Origin: Streptacidiphilus jiangxiensis | Lineage (GTDB): Bacteria > Actinomycetota > Actinomycetes > Streptomycetales > Streptomycetaceae | Reading direction: 5' to 3' | Assembly: GCF_900109465.1 (NCBI RefSeq) | Contig: NZ_FOAZ01000005.1 | Location: 328,473-392,472, forward strand | DNA length: 64,000 nucleotides | Shown here: positions 44,210 through 52,742 of the stretch, in pieces | Layout: each line of letters begins with the position of its first letter | How positions within the stretch are numbered: position 1 is the first letter of the stretch | Translations under genes and position numbers: made by a program | Notes under the pieces: model-generated | What the model was told of the DNA's origin: nothing | Seen by the model: the letters and a program-made list of their open reading frames with translations, nothing else | Database searches by the model: none

Positions 44210-44239
44210 AGGATAACCAGAAACTCCTACGCGCGTAGA
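44210..44239 (-). promoter_or_regulatory. punA promoter with nucleoside-regulon operator
   Basis: On the minus strand the operator TCTACGCGCGTAGG (44239-44226) is followed by ten bases and the -10 TATCCT (44215-44210). Six bases then lead to the GTG at 44203, so a leaderless mRNA is expected. The operator covers the -35 position. Confidence 0.75.
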
Positions 44240-44306
44240 GCACAAACGGATGACATTCCGGACGATCTGGTGTTGATCTTCGGATGAACGCACGAAGAAG
44301 CGTCGA

Positions 44307-44339
44307 GAGCCCGTCGCGGCAGGGGTGCCGAGCGGGCTC
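44307..44339. terminator. Terminator after the LAxTG protein gene
   Basis: GAGCCCGTCGCGGCA pairs with TGCCGAGCGGGCTC around the loop gggg with minor mismatches. It follows the stop of the minus-strand LAxTG protein gene. Confidence 0.75.
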
Positions 44340-44373
44340 CCGACGCCGCCGGTGCGCGGATGGGAGGGTGCGC

Positions 44374-45150
44374 TCAGAGGCGGCTGCCACGGCGCCGGGT
44401 GAACGCGAGGGCCCCACCGCCGAGGACGACCAGCGCGACACCGCTGCCGATCAGCAGGCCGGTGTCGGAGCCGCCACCCGTGTCGGCGAGGCCGGTCCCG
44501 GTCGCGCTGGGCGCCGGGGTCGGCGTGGCCGAGGCCCCGGCCTCGGGCGCGGCCACCACCGTGAAGCGGTTGTAGGCGGCGGCGTTCGTCCCGTAGCAGC
44601 CGCTGCCGCTCGGCGGCACGCTGGTGTGCGCGGTGCTGCCCGTGGGCTGTGCGCTGAAAGCGACGCCGGTGAGCTGGTAGGTCCCCGCCGGTGCGCCCTT
44701 GGGCACGGAAAGGCGCAGCGGGACGGTGTCGACGTTCCCGGCCTTGAGCGTCTCGGAGCCGGTGGCCCAGGACAGCGGCAGGAACGGGTACGGGTCACCC
44801 TTCTGGTAGCGGTAGGGCACGACGGACCAGGTGCCGTCGTGCTCGGCCTCCACCACGACGACCTTGTTCGGGTAGGGCTTGACCGGGTCGTCCTTGATCT
44901 GGCCGCTCGTCAGGCCCTCGAAGTATTTGGGCAGGGCCTTCCCCGACACGTTCTTGAAGACGACCGTTCCGTTCACAGCCGGGCCGCCGGCCGTGAGGGT
45001 GCGGCCTGTGAACCCGGTCAACGAGACGTTCAGTGCGCAGGGCCCGGAGCCGGGCGGCGGTGCGGGTGTGGCGGCGACGGCCGGAGCCGCGCCGAGCACC
45101 CCGAACGCGGCCGCCGCGGTCAGTGCTGCGGCAATTCGATGCTTGTGCAC
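44374..45150 (-). CDS. Sortase-anchored surface protein (LAxTG)
   Basis: 258 aa. Signal peptide [20 protein letters not shown] with an AVA-A site near 27. The C-terminus has LADTGG, a hydrophobic span and RRRGSRL, i.e. a LAxTG sorting signal of the class E sortases of Streptomyces. The ectodomain has two Cys and an Ig-like strand pattern with Pro-rich start and Ala/Pro/Thr stalk. Covalently wall-bound; ligand unknown. Lies downstream of the NlpC/P60-Pgs genes with 143 bases between. Confidence 0.8.
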   Translation of the reverse strand: MHKHRIAAALTAAAAFGVLGAAPAVAATPAPPPGSGPCALNVSLTGFTGRTLTAGGPAVNGTVVFKNVSGKALPKYFEGLTSGQIKDDPVKPYPNKVVVVEAEHDGTWSVVPYRYQKGDPYPFLPLSWATGSETLKAGNVDTVPLRLSVPKGAPAGTYQLTGVAFSAQPTGSTAHTSVPPSGSGCYGTNAAAYNRFTVVAAPEAGASATPTPAPSATGTGLADTGGGSDTGLLIGSGVALVVLGGGALAFTRRRGSRL

Positions 45151-45293
45151 GGGCTTGTCCCCCTCCTGTGGGCAGGCTGTGATCGCAGGAGGCTAGCGAT
45201 CCGCGTGCGCACGGATGGACGGAAACCGGGAACCCGTGGGAAGGAACGGGTAAGAGCGATTTCGTTGGGGGCGGAGGCGGGGATTCTCGTCGG

Positions 45294-46346
45294 TCACAGC
45301 CTCCGGGCCGCGCGGAAGCCGGTGGCGTAGAAGCCGGGGCCGTCGAGGCGGGCGGCGCCCGCCTTGTCGCCCATGGTGGGCCCGTTGGCCTGGCTGCGGC
45401 TGGAGAGGAAGCGGGGGTGGCCCTCGGTGTCCGGGCCGAGGTACATGCCGCAGTGGTCGATGAAGTTCGGCTCGCCGATGTTGATCGAGAAGAAGACCAG
45501 GTCGCCCGGCTGCAACGGGCCGAGGTCCGACGGCCGGGCGTGGGTGTTCGGAATGACCAGCACGCCGGGCGCGTAGGCCGCGATCGCGTAGGCGCGGCGC
45601 GGCAGGCCGACGCCGCGGGTGTTGGAGACGTGCATGGGGTAGCCGTTGCGGTAGCCCCAGACCAGACGCAGGTAGCCGGAGCAGTCGACCATGCCGTAGC
45701 GGGCCTTCTCCGGATCGCGGTGGCCGTCGGGGAAGTTCCACGGGATGCCCAGGTAGTCGTAGAAGTCCGACCGTTCGTCCCGGCTGTGGAAGGAGTCCGC
45801 CGACTGGCCGGGGATGCGCGGGCCGAACGCGGCGTCACCGGCGATCCGCAGGCCGTGCGCGTCGCGGATGTCCGGGGCGCCGTCCCCGTACTGGAAGGCG
45901 ATGCCGAGGACGTCGGGGCTGCGGTCGGCCAGAGCGGTCGGGAACCAGCCGCGGAACCAGCCGGTCCGCTCCCGGCCGACGTGCCATGCGGTGGGCATCA
46001 GCCGCACCCAGGCGGTGCTTTCGACCACGGCGGTCGTGGTCCGCGGCTCGGTCCAGGTGCGGCTCGGGCCGGTCAGCAGTGCGGTGCGGGCGCCGTCGGT
46101 GAGGACTGCGAGCTGGTTCCCGTCGGCGTCGCTGACGACGGTGCGGTCCGGGCCGGTCTGCCGGGTGAAGCCCAGGCTGCCGGTGGCGACCGGAGCGGGG
46201 GAGGCCGAGGCCGCGTCGACGGGGCCGGGGGAGGCGGCGGCGGCCGACCGGTCGTGCAGCTCGACGCCGAGGGTGGCGGCGACGCCCGCGAGCGCGACGC
46301 CCGCGGCGCCGCCCAGCAGTCGGCGGCGGGACAGGGGCGGGGCCAT
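45294..46346 (-). CDS. Tat-exported NlpC/P60 hydrolase
   Basis: 350 aa from the ATG at 46346, with GGAG 5 bases upstream; a GTG at 46352 overlaps that site. Twin-arginine signal SRRRLLGGAAGVALAGVAA. An N-terminal SH3-like part (about 60-130) precedes the NlpC/P60 domain with Cys222 (MVDCSGYLRLVW) and His298 (FIDHCGMYLG). The family cleaves gamma-glutamyl bonds in peptidoglycan, and some members cleave poly-gamma-glutamate. It starts 16 bases after pgsC, which makes a role in polymer release or remodelling attractive but unproven. Confidence 0.85.
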   Translation of the reverse strand: MAPPLSRRRLLGGAAGVALAGVAATLGVELHDRSAAAASPGPVDAASASPAPVATGSLGFTRQTGPDRTVVSDADGNQLAVLTDGARTALLTGPSRTWTEPRTTTAVVESTAWVRLMPTAWHVGRERTGWFRGWFPTALADRSPDVLGIAFQYGDGAPDIRDAHGLRIAGDAAFGPRIPGQSADSFHSRDERSDFYDYLGIPWNFPDGHRDPEKARYGMVDCSGYLRLVWGYRNGYPMHVSNTRGVGLPRRAYAIAAYAPGVLVIPNTHARPSDLGPLQPGDLVFFSINIGEPNFIDHCGMYLGPDTEGHPRFLSSRSQANGPTMGDKAGAARLDGPGFYATGFRAARRL

Positions 46347-46362
46347 GGTCACTCCTTCGGGC

Positions 46363-46845
46363 TCAGGCGGTGGGCAGCGCGCCGAGCAGCAGCCCGGCGG
46401 CCAGGACGACGTACGTGCCGAGGGTGACCGCGCCGGTGGCGATGGCGGTGGCGGCCTTCGGCTGGCGGACCAGCTGGTAGGCGATCAGGCCCGGAACGAT
46501 GAAGCCGAGCGTCTGGCTGGTCCAGAGCAGCGGGAACTCCTGCTGCAGGGCGATGACGACGGTCATCTGGATCAGCACGGCGCTGAGTACGACCGCGGCG
46601 AACAGCCGCTTGCCGTAGAGGATCACCGCTCGCTGCAGCGCCTTGGTGGCCAGGTAGGTCAGCACCGTCACCGCCAGCACGAGCAGCGCCCGCTGGACGT
46701 CGGTGACGAGGGTGAGCGCCAGCCAGCCCGGGGTGATCATGCCGCCGGGGGAGAGGTTGGTGGTCAGGTAGCAGACGAGGGAGAAGACCAGCCCGAGGGC
46801 GATGCCGAGCGCGGCGATCTGCGGGGTGAGCGCGGCGGGGATCAC
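46363..46845 (-). CDS. pgsC: PgsC/CapC-like poly-gamma-glutamate synthase membrane subunit
   Basis: 160 aa, five or so hydrophobic segments. LVCYLTTNLSPGGMITPGWL and LGFIVPGLIAYQLVRQ correspond to the conserved parts of PgsC/CapC (YxxTGLSPGGLIVPGY-like and PGLIA). The GTG start overlaps the pgsB stop by 4 bp, so production is coupled to PgsB, its partner in the membrane ligase. Confidence 0.85.
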   Translation of the reverse strand: MIPAALTPQIAALGIALGLVFSLVCYLTTNLSPGGMITPGWLALTLVTDVQRALLVLAVTVLTYLATKALQRAVILYGKRLFAAVVLSAVLIQMTVVIALQQEFPLLWTSQTLGFIVPGLIAYQLVRQPKAATAIATGAVTLGTYVVLAAGLLLGALPTA

Positions 46846-48368
46846 AGGGGGTACCTCGTCCGGTCGTTGGCGTTGTCGTTGGCGTTGTCGTTCTTGTGGT
46901 CGTGGCGGTGGCCGTCGTCGGGGTGGGTGTCCGGGGCGGCGGCGGGCTGCCGGGGCAACCGCAGGGTGAGGGTGGTCGAGCCGTCGGCGGCGGCCGGAGC
47001 GTCGAAGCCGTCGAAGCGTTCCGGCCCGTCCAGTGCGTTCACCTCGCGCGGGTCCCGCGCCTGACCGGGCCGGGCCGCAGCCCCGCGGGGGGTCGCGCTG
47101 CGGGTCTGCGCGAGGTACACCCCCTCGTCGTAGCCCCATTCGTCGTCCCACTCGACGGGCTCCGGTCCGGCGGCGGCGGACGTCTCCTCGTCCGGCTCCA
47201 GCTCGGCCAGGTGCTCCAGGAGCAGTTCGCCCTGGCCGTGGATGTTGCCGATGGCGACCAGCGACGCCTCGGGTGGCAGCTCGGCCAGCAGGCTCTCGGT
47301 GAGCAGCCCGGCGTCGCGCCTGTCGCCGCCGAGGTCGACGACCCGGCCGCGGAAGGAGGCCGGGACGGCGTCCGCCGCGCTCCTGGTCGGGTGGCCGATC
47401 AGGAAGACCAGGTCGGGGGCGAGGTCGGGGATGATCGCGCCCATCTGGGCGTTGCGCTCCACCCGGTCCGGCCGGCAGTTGATCACGACGGACAGCGGTC
47501 GCCGGATCGCGCCGAGGTCCAGCAGCTGCCGGACGTTCATCAGCGTCGACTCCGGGTCGTTGGCCGCGAAGACGTTGGCGAAGCGCAGCCGCCCGCCCTG
47601 CGGGGTGCGATAGCGCTCGACGGACAGCACACCCGGGTCCGGCGGCGCCTCCCACATGCCGCGCAGCGCGGTCTCCCGTTCCACGCCCAGCAGTTCGGCC
47701 ACGGCCAGGGCGATCGCGACGTTCTCCTTGAAGGTGAACCAGGAGAAGCCGCGCAGCTCGGCGTCGCTGACGGTCTCCGGATCGACCGCGACCAGCCGGC
47801 AGTTCCGCTTGTCGGCCTCCTCCTGGAGGATCGCCAGGCGGTCCTTCTCGGCGGTCACGCAGACGCCGCCGACGGGCATCGAGCGCGAGAGCGAGCGGGC
47901 CACGTCGTCCAGGGTCGGACCCATCTCGGCGAGGTGGTCCTCGCGGACGTTGCACAGCACCCCGATGGTGGAGCGGATCAGCTTCTCCTGGTTGATCTCC
48001 TGCAGCGCCGGCATGACGGCCATGCACTCGATGACCAGGGCGTCGGGCCGGTAGGTGGCGGCGCGGCGGACGATGCCGATCTGCTCCACGACGTTCGCCA
48101 GGCCGAACTTGCGGTAGACCGGCTCCTCGGTGGCGTCGGGGTGGATGAAGCGGGCCGCGGTGCCGGTGGTCTTGGCGACGGTGGTGAGCCCGCCGCCGCG
48201 CAGCGCGCCCGCGCACAGGCGGGTGATGGAGCTCTTGCCGCGGATGCCGTTGACCAGCACCCGCACGGGTATCTGGTCGAGCGAGGAGTTGTGGCGTCGC
48301 TGCTCGACCACGCCGGCGACCAGCAGGACGAGGCAGCAGAGCAGGAGCACGAAGTACAGGAACAGCAC
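46842..48368 (-). CDS. pgsB: PgsB/CapB-like poly-gamma-glutamate ligase
   Basis: 508 aa from the GTG at 48368 (GAAGGAAGAAGA upstream). An N-terminal membrane anchor (1-22) is followed by VLVNGIRGKSSITRL (41-46 P-loop GIRGKS), then TTGTAA, NVREDHLAEMG and VINCRPDRVERN, as in the Mur-ligase-like CapB family that activates glutamate with ATP. The last 110 residues are unlike CapB: acidic and Pro-rich, ending in His/Asp/Asn repeats (KNDNANDNAND). Full catalytic core, so probably active; whether the product is poly-gamma-glutamate is not shown. Confidence 0.88.
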   Translation of the reverse strand: MLFLYFVLLLCCLVLLVAGVVEQRRHNSSLDQIPVRVLVNGIRGKSSITRLCAGALRGGGLTTVAKTTGTAARFIHPDATEEPVYRKFGLANVVEQIGIVRRAATYRPDALVIECMAVMPALQEINQEKLIRSTIGVLCNVREDHLAEMGPTLDDVARSLSRSMPVGGVCVTAEKDRLAILQEEADKRNCRLVAVDPETVSDAELRGFSWFTFKENVAIALAVAELLGVERETALRGMWEAPPDPGVLSVERYRTPQGGRLRFANVFAANDPESTLMNVRQLLDLGAIRRPLSVVINCRPDRVERNAQMGAIIPDLAPDLVFLIGHPTRSAADAVPASFRGRVVDLGGDRRDAGLLTESLLAELPPEASLVAIGNIHGQGELLLEHLAELEPDEETSAAAGPEPVEWDDEWGYDEGVYLAQTRSATPRGAAARPGQARDPREVNALDGPERFDGFDAPAAADGSTTLTLRLPRQPAAAPDTHPDDGHRHDHKNDNANDNANDRTRYPL

Positions 48369-48418
48369 GTGCGGTCTTCTTCCTTCGCTGAGCCCTTCCG
48401 GGGAAGGGCCGTCAGACG

Positions 48419-50629
48419 TCAGGTCCTGGCGGTGGAGCGGTCGCCCGGCCGGCCGGTGCGTCGTGCCGGGGCAGTCCCGAGCTGCTGGCGGATCAGTTCG
48501 AGGCTGCGCGTGACCGAGCCCACCTCGTCGTGGTGGACGGGGTAGCGGACGGTGCGGCGGTCGCCGCCGGCCAGCCGTTCGGCCGTCTCCGCGAGGTCGC
48601 GCAGCGGACGGACGACGAGCACGTGCAGCCAGCCCAGGCAGCCGGCCACGGCGGTCAGCCCGAGCAGGCCGGCCAGCAGCGTCAGCCGCTGGGTGCGGTA
48701 GGCGCCGAGGTCGAGCCAGGAGGCGTTCTGTGAGCTGACGATCTGCCAGCTCTCGGAGGTGTCGGTGCCGGTGACGGCCCCGAGCGGGGCGGCGGCGGCC
48801 AGCAGCTGGTCGCTCCCCTGCGGCAGCAGCCGCGACTGCGGGCCGGTCGCGGCGTCCTGGGCGAGCCCGGTCAGGGCCGGCGAGGGCAGGCTCTCGTAGG
48901 CGCGGAAGCCGTTGCGGGAGGCGATGACCTTCTGCCGGGCGTCGACCAGCCAGACGCTGCCCATGCCGGGCTGGTCGAGGGCGGTGTCCAGGGCGGAGAT
49001 GTCGAACTCGGCGACCACCGCGACCGGCGTGAAGTCGCCGAGGTCGATCGGCTGCTGACCGGGGACGGCCGGCCGTGCGGCCGGGACGGGGGCCCACGCG
49101 GCCAGCACCGGGATCCGGCCGGCGGTGTTGACCTGCACCAGCCCGCCGCTGCCGGTCAGCCGGTGCAGCGCCTGGCGGGGCGTGCCGCCCGCGGTGGTGA
49201 GCACCTGGCCGTCGCGGGCGAGGACGTAGACGGAGCCGTAGCGGCCGTGCTGGTCGAGCCAGGCGGACAGCACGCCCTGGGCCCGTTCCGGGGTGCTGGC
49301 GCCGTCGAGGGCCGAGGCCATGGTGGTGACGTCCTGGACGCCCTCGGCCAGGGTCTCCCGCACCCGGGCCGCCGCGGCGGAGGTGCGGGTCTGCTGGTCA
49401 GCGACGAGCTGGTGCGGGACGGCCGAGGCGCTGACCGGACGGGTGGAGATCAGCAGCAGCGGCGCGGACCAGGCCGCCAGCACCACGCCGCAGCTGACCA
49501 CCAGCGCGCCGGCGCCGAACCGGCGGCGGAGCGGACGGAACAGCTCGGCGGGTTCGCCCAGCAGTTGGCGGCGCAGGCCGTCCAGGGCGTGGCCGATCCG
49601 GGCGGCCTCGCCGGAGCGGGGCAGCGGCGCGGGGCGGGAGAGGTCGCCGCGGGCGATCCGGACGCCGCCGAGGTGCAGTTGCAGCAGCGGGCGTTGCAGC
49701 CGGGTCACCAGCAGCAGCGTCACCACGAGGGTGGCGAGCAGCAGTCCGGCGGCGGAGGAGAGGGCCAGCAGCGAGTTGCCGCTGACGTCCGGGGCCTGCG
49801 GGGTGTTCACGACGACCACGACGACCAGGCCGAGCGGGTGCACGGCGGTGTCGGTGGCCGGGACCAGGTCGGCCCAGCCCGCCACGGTCCGCCGACCGTC
49901 GCGCAGGTCGCCCAGGAGGAAGCCGGAGTTGCGGGTCTGGCCGACGCCGCCGCCGAGCCCGGTCGAGGCCCGGGCGGAGGAGGCGGGGATGCGCTGGTCC
50001 TGGGTGCCGACGAGGGCCGGCCCGAGGGCGGCGACGGTGCGGCCGCGGCCGTCGACGATGAGCACGCCGCGGCTGGTGTCCCCGCCGGGGGCGGTCAGCC
50101 GCAGCGTGTCGGTGGTGACCAGCAGCCGGTTGTCGACGGTGGCCCAGAAGGACAGCCGGGCCTGGCCGTCCGGCAGGGTGATCAGGGTGGGGCGGGGACT
50201 GTTCCGGGTGCCGTCCGCGTTGGTGGCGGCGGAGGTCCGCTGCGCGGCCTGCACGGCCGCCGCAGGGACCGGCTCGCCGCCGACGGCCAGTACGCGTCCG
50301 TCGGTGCGGTCGGCCACGACGACGCCGCTCCACGGGTGGCCCTGGGCGAGGGCGGCCGGCAGCGCGGCGTCGGCCGGCTGCGCGGAGCCCGGGGTGCTCA
50401 GCGCGGTGAGTTCGGCGGCCTGGTGGCGCAGCGTGTCGAGGTCGCGGTCCACGGTCGCGCGCAGCGCGCTCGCGGCGTCCTCGGCCAGGTGTTGTTGCGA
50501 GGTCAGGACGGCGGGGGCGACGTCGATGGTGACGTTGCGACCGAGGGCGAGGGCGGTGATCGCCGCGACCGCGAGCAGGGTGCACAGCAGCGCCGCGACG
50601 GGTGGCCGGACGCCCCCGAGCAGGGGCAT
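48419..50629 (-). CDS. Double sensor-HAMP membrane protein without output domain
   Basis: 736 aa from the ATG at 50629. Two successive modules: TM (9-29), extracellular part 30-283, TM (286-308), HAMP (309-360); then TM (372-394), extracellular 395-648, TM (649-672), HAMP (673-718, VVRPLRDLAETAERLAGGDR). The ectodomains look Cache-like (SGVVVADRTDGRVLAVGG; GSVYVLARDGQVLTTAGG; GSVWLVDARQKVIASRNGF). It ends 18 residues after the second HAMP: no histidine-kinase, methyl-accepting, GGDEF or phosphatase domain. It precedes pgsB by 50 bases on the same strand. Confidence 0.8.
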   Translation of the reverse strand: MPLLGGVRPPVAALLCTLLAVAAITALALGRNVTIDVAPAVLTSQQHLAEDAASALRATVDRDLDTLRHQAAELTALSTPGSAQPADAALPAALAQGHPWSGVVVADRTDGRVLAVGGEPVPAAAVQAAQRTSAATNADGTRNSPRPTLITLPDGQARLSFWATVDNRLLVTTDTLRLTAPGGDTSRGVLIVDGRGRTVAALGPALVGTQDQRIPASSARASTGLGGGVGQTRNSGFLLGDLRDGRRTVAGWADLVPATDTAVHPLGLVVVVVVNTPQAPDVSGNSLLALSSAAGLLLATLVVTLLLVTRLQRPLLQLHLGGVRIARGDLSRPAPLPRSGEAARIGHALDGLRRQLLGEPAELFRPLRRRFGAGALVVSCGVVLAAWSAPLLLISTRPVSASAVPHQLVADQQTRTSAAAARVRETLAEGVQDVTTMASALDGASTPERAQGVLSAWLDQHGRYGSVYVLARDGQVLTTAGGTPRQALHRLTGSGGLVQVNTAGRIPVLAAWAPVPAARPAVPGQQPIDLGDFTPVAVVAEFDISALDTALDQPGMGSVWLVDARQKVIASRNGFRAYESLPSPALTGLAQDAATGPQSRLLPQGSDQLLAAAAPLGAVTGTDTSESWQIVSSQNASWLDLGAYRTQRLTLLAGLLGLTAVAGCLGWLHVLVVRPLRDLAETAERLAGGDRRTVRYPVHHDEVGSVTRSLELIRQQLGTAPARRTGRPGDRSTART

Positions 50630-50720
50630 GTCAGCCCGCAGTCGCGTTCGGTGACGTCGCGGGTGATGCGTGGTCAGAGAAGGTCCTCTCGTGGAGATTC
50701 CGAGAGCCCATGGGGAGCCT

Positions 50721-50842
50721 ATTGGGTGGATAATCACATAATGATCATGGTTCGGTAGTACTTTCTTACCCAATTCCCGTACGTCCCGGTGCAACGCACA
50801 GGTCGCACATCTCCGACTGTTCCCTCAGAACACACTGTTCTC
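50721..50842. promoter_or_regulatory. Divergent regulatory region, Pgs operon / GT39 gene
   Basis: In the AT-rich 50630-50856 region ATTGGGT (50721-50727) and ACCCAAT (50768-50774) form an inverted repeat around the palindrome ATGATCAT (50741-50748). Closer to the GT39 start lies AGAACACACTGTTCT (50828-50842), a 6-bp inverted repeat with 3-base gap, preceded by another TGTTC (50818). These look like binding sites; the protein is unknown. Confidence 0.55.
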
Positions 50843-50856
50843 CGAGAGGTATTGTC

Positions 50857-52737
50857 ATGGCCAGTGCCGTACTGCCGGGTAGCGACACGACCGTCCGCAG
50901 GCGCGGAGGCCGTCGCCGCCGGGCCGCCGAGCCGACGCCCCCGTGGCTGCGCGCCGCCCTCGCGGTCGTGCTGCTGACCGCGGCCTGGCTGTACGGCTGG
51001 GGGCTCGACGGCGCCTCGCTGCACCCGTACTACACGGCCGCCGTCCGTGGCATGGCCGGCAGCTGGCACGCCTTCCTCTACGGCTCGCTCGACTCCGGCG
51101 GCACGATCACCGTCGACAAGCTGCCCGGTGCGCTCTGGCTCCAGGCGCTGTCCGTCCGTCTCTTCGGCCTGCACATCTGGGCGGTGGCGCTGCCGCAGGC
51201 CGTCGAGGGCGTGGCCACCGTGTGGGCGCTGTTCCGGATCGTCCGCGCCTGGGCGGGGCCGGTGGCCGGCCTGCTGGCCGCCCTCGCGCTGCTGGTCACG
51301 CCGATCGCCGCCGCGCTGGCCCGCCACAACATCGCCGACACGCTGCTGACCCTGCTGCTGGTGCTGGCCGCCGGGGCGGCACTGCGGGCCTGCCGCACCG
51401 GTCAGTCGGGTCCGCTGCTGGTCTGCGCGCTCTGGGTCGGGCTGGCCTTCCAGGCCAAGATGCTCCAGGCGTGGCTGCTGCTCCCGGTCTTCGGCGGCCT
51501 GTACCTCTACGCGGCGCCCGGCCCGTTGCGGCGCCGCGTCGTCCAGGTGCTGGCCGCCGGTGCGACCACGCTGCTGGCCTCCTGCCTGTGGGTGCTGCTG
51601 GTCTGGTTCACCCCCGCCGCCGACCGCCCCTACGTGGACGGGACCACCGGGAACAACCCGTTCGCGCTGGTCTTCGGCTACAACGGGCTGAGCCGCTTCG
51701 GCGGCGGCAACGGCTCGGGCCTCGGCTCCGTGGCGGGCACCGCCGCGTCCCGGCCCACCGGCGGCGCCGGGCTCACGGCCCTGACCAGCCACAGCGCCGC
51801 GCCCCAGATCAGCTGGTTCCTGCCGGTGGCCGTGCTGGCGCTGGTGCTCGGCCTGCTGGCCCGCCGCGGCCGGGAGCGGACCGACGGGGTGCGGACCGGC
51901 TACCTGCTCTGGGGTGGCTGGGTGCTGGTCAACTACCTCGTCTTCGCCGCCTCGTCGGGCATCCACGCCTACTACACCGTCGTGCTCGCCCCCGCCTTCG
52001 CCGCCCTCGCGGGCGCCGGGGCCGTCGCCGCGTGGGAGCGGTTCGGGGCGGCGCGGACCCAGCAGCAGCGCTATCCGATCCTCGGGGTGGTCGTGTCCGG
52101 GGTGCTGTGGGCGGTGGTCGTGGACGGCCACTTCTCGACGTTCCACCGATGGCTGGTGCCCGTCGTGGGCGCGTTGGGCCTCGCCGGGGTCGGGGCACTG
52201 GCCCAGGGGCGCGACTGGGGCGTCTGGCCCTCGCTGGCGGCGGTCGTGCTCAGCCCGCTGCTGTGGTCGCTCTCGGTGCTGACGCCGCAGTTCGCCGGCA
52301 GCGCGACCTCGCCGATGGCCGGCCCGGTCGGCAGCGGCTACCTGGCCGCCAAGTACCAGCGCGCCGCCGCGCCGGTCGCCTTCGCGGCGAAGGCGGGCCG
52401 GTACGCGCACGTGCTGGACTTCCTGCAGAAGCACCAGGGAACCGCGTACTACCTCGTCGCCACCCAGAGCGCGGAGCCGGCCGAACCGCTGCTGCGCGGC
52501 AGCGCCGCGCCGGAACTGGTGATGGGCGGCTTCACCGGCAACACCCCGTTCCCCACGGCGGAGGCGCTCGCCGCGGAGGTGGCCTCCGGCCGGGTGCGGT
52601 ACGGCCTGCTGATCGCCAACCGCCCGCAGACCGATGCGAGCCGCTGGATCGCCGCGCACTGCCGAGTGGTCCCCCCGGCGACCTACGGCGAACCCGGCCC
52701 GGGCACGACCACGCTCTACGACTGCGCGAAGGGTTAG
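50857..52737 (+). CDS. GT39-type polyprenol-phosphate-sugar glycosyltransferase
   Basis: 626 aa integral membrane protein with about 11-12 hydrophobic segments after an Arg-rich start. The first extracytoplasmic loop (HPYYTAAVRGMAGSWHAFLY, TVDKLPGALWLQAL) contains the family's acidic/DKLP region, and ALARHNIADTLLTLLLVLAA follows. It is related to ArnT/PMT-like YkcB proteins that move a sugar from a lipid carrier to an extracellular acceptor. The C-terminal soluble domain (about 505-626) carries two Cys. Divergent from the Pgs set; acceptor unknown. Confidence 0.85.
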   Translation: MASAVLPGSDTTVRRRGGRRRRAAEPTPPWLRAALAVVLLTAAWLYGWGLDGASLHPYYTAAVRGMAGSWHAFLYGSLDSGGTITVDKLPGALWLQALSVRLFGLHIWAVALPQAVEGVATVWALFRIVRAWAGPVAGLLAALALLVTPIAAALARHNIADTLLTLLLVLAAGAALRACRTGQSGPLLVCALWVGLAFQAKMLQAWLLLPVFGGLYLYAAPGPLRRRVVQVLAAGATTLLASCLWVLLVWFTPAADRPYVDGTTGNNPFALVFGYNGLSRFGGGNGSGLGSVAGTAASRPTGGAGLTALTSHSAAPQISWFLPVAVLALVLGLLARRGRERTDGVRTGYLLWGGWVLVNYLVFAASSGIHAYYTVVLAPAFAALAGAGAVAAWERFGAARTQQQRYPILGVVVSGVLWAVVVDGHFSTFHRWLVPVVGALGLAGVGALAQGRDWGVWPSLAAVVLSPLLWSLSVLTPQFAGSATSPMAGPVGSGYLAAKYQRAAAPVAFAAKAGRYAHVLDFLQKHQGTAYYLVATQSAEPAEPLLRGSAAPELVMGGFTGNTPFPTAEALAAEVASGRVRYGLLIANRPQTDASRWIAAHCRVVPPATYGEPGPGTTTLYDCAKG

Positions 52738-52742
52738 CTGAC

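Noticed and set aside
48419-50629. Calling the double HAMP protein a sensor histidine kinase
   Set aside because: No His-box, N-box or G-box follows either HAMP domain.
50829-50841. GAACACACTGTTC as a LexA/SOS box before the GT39 gene
   Set aside because: The actinobacterial LexA box needs a four-base gap between GAAC and GTTC; here the gap is five, and the gene has no SOS connection.
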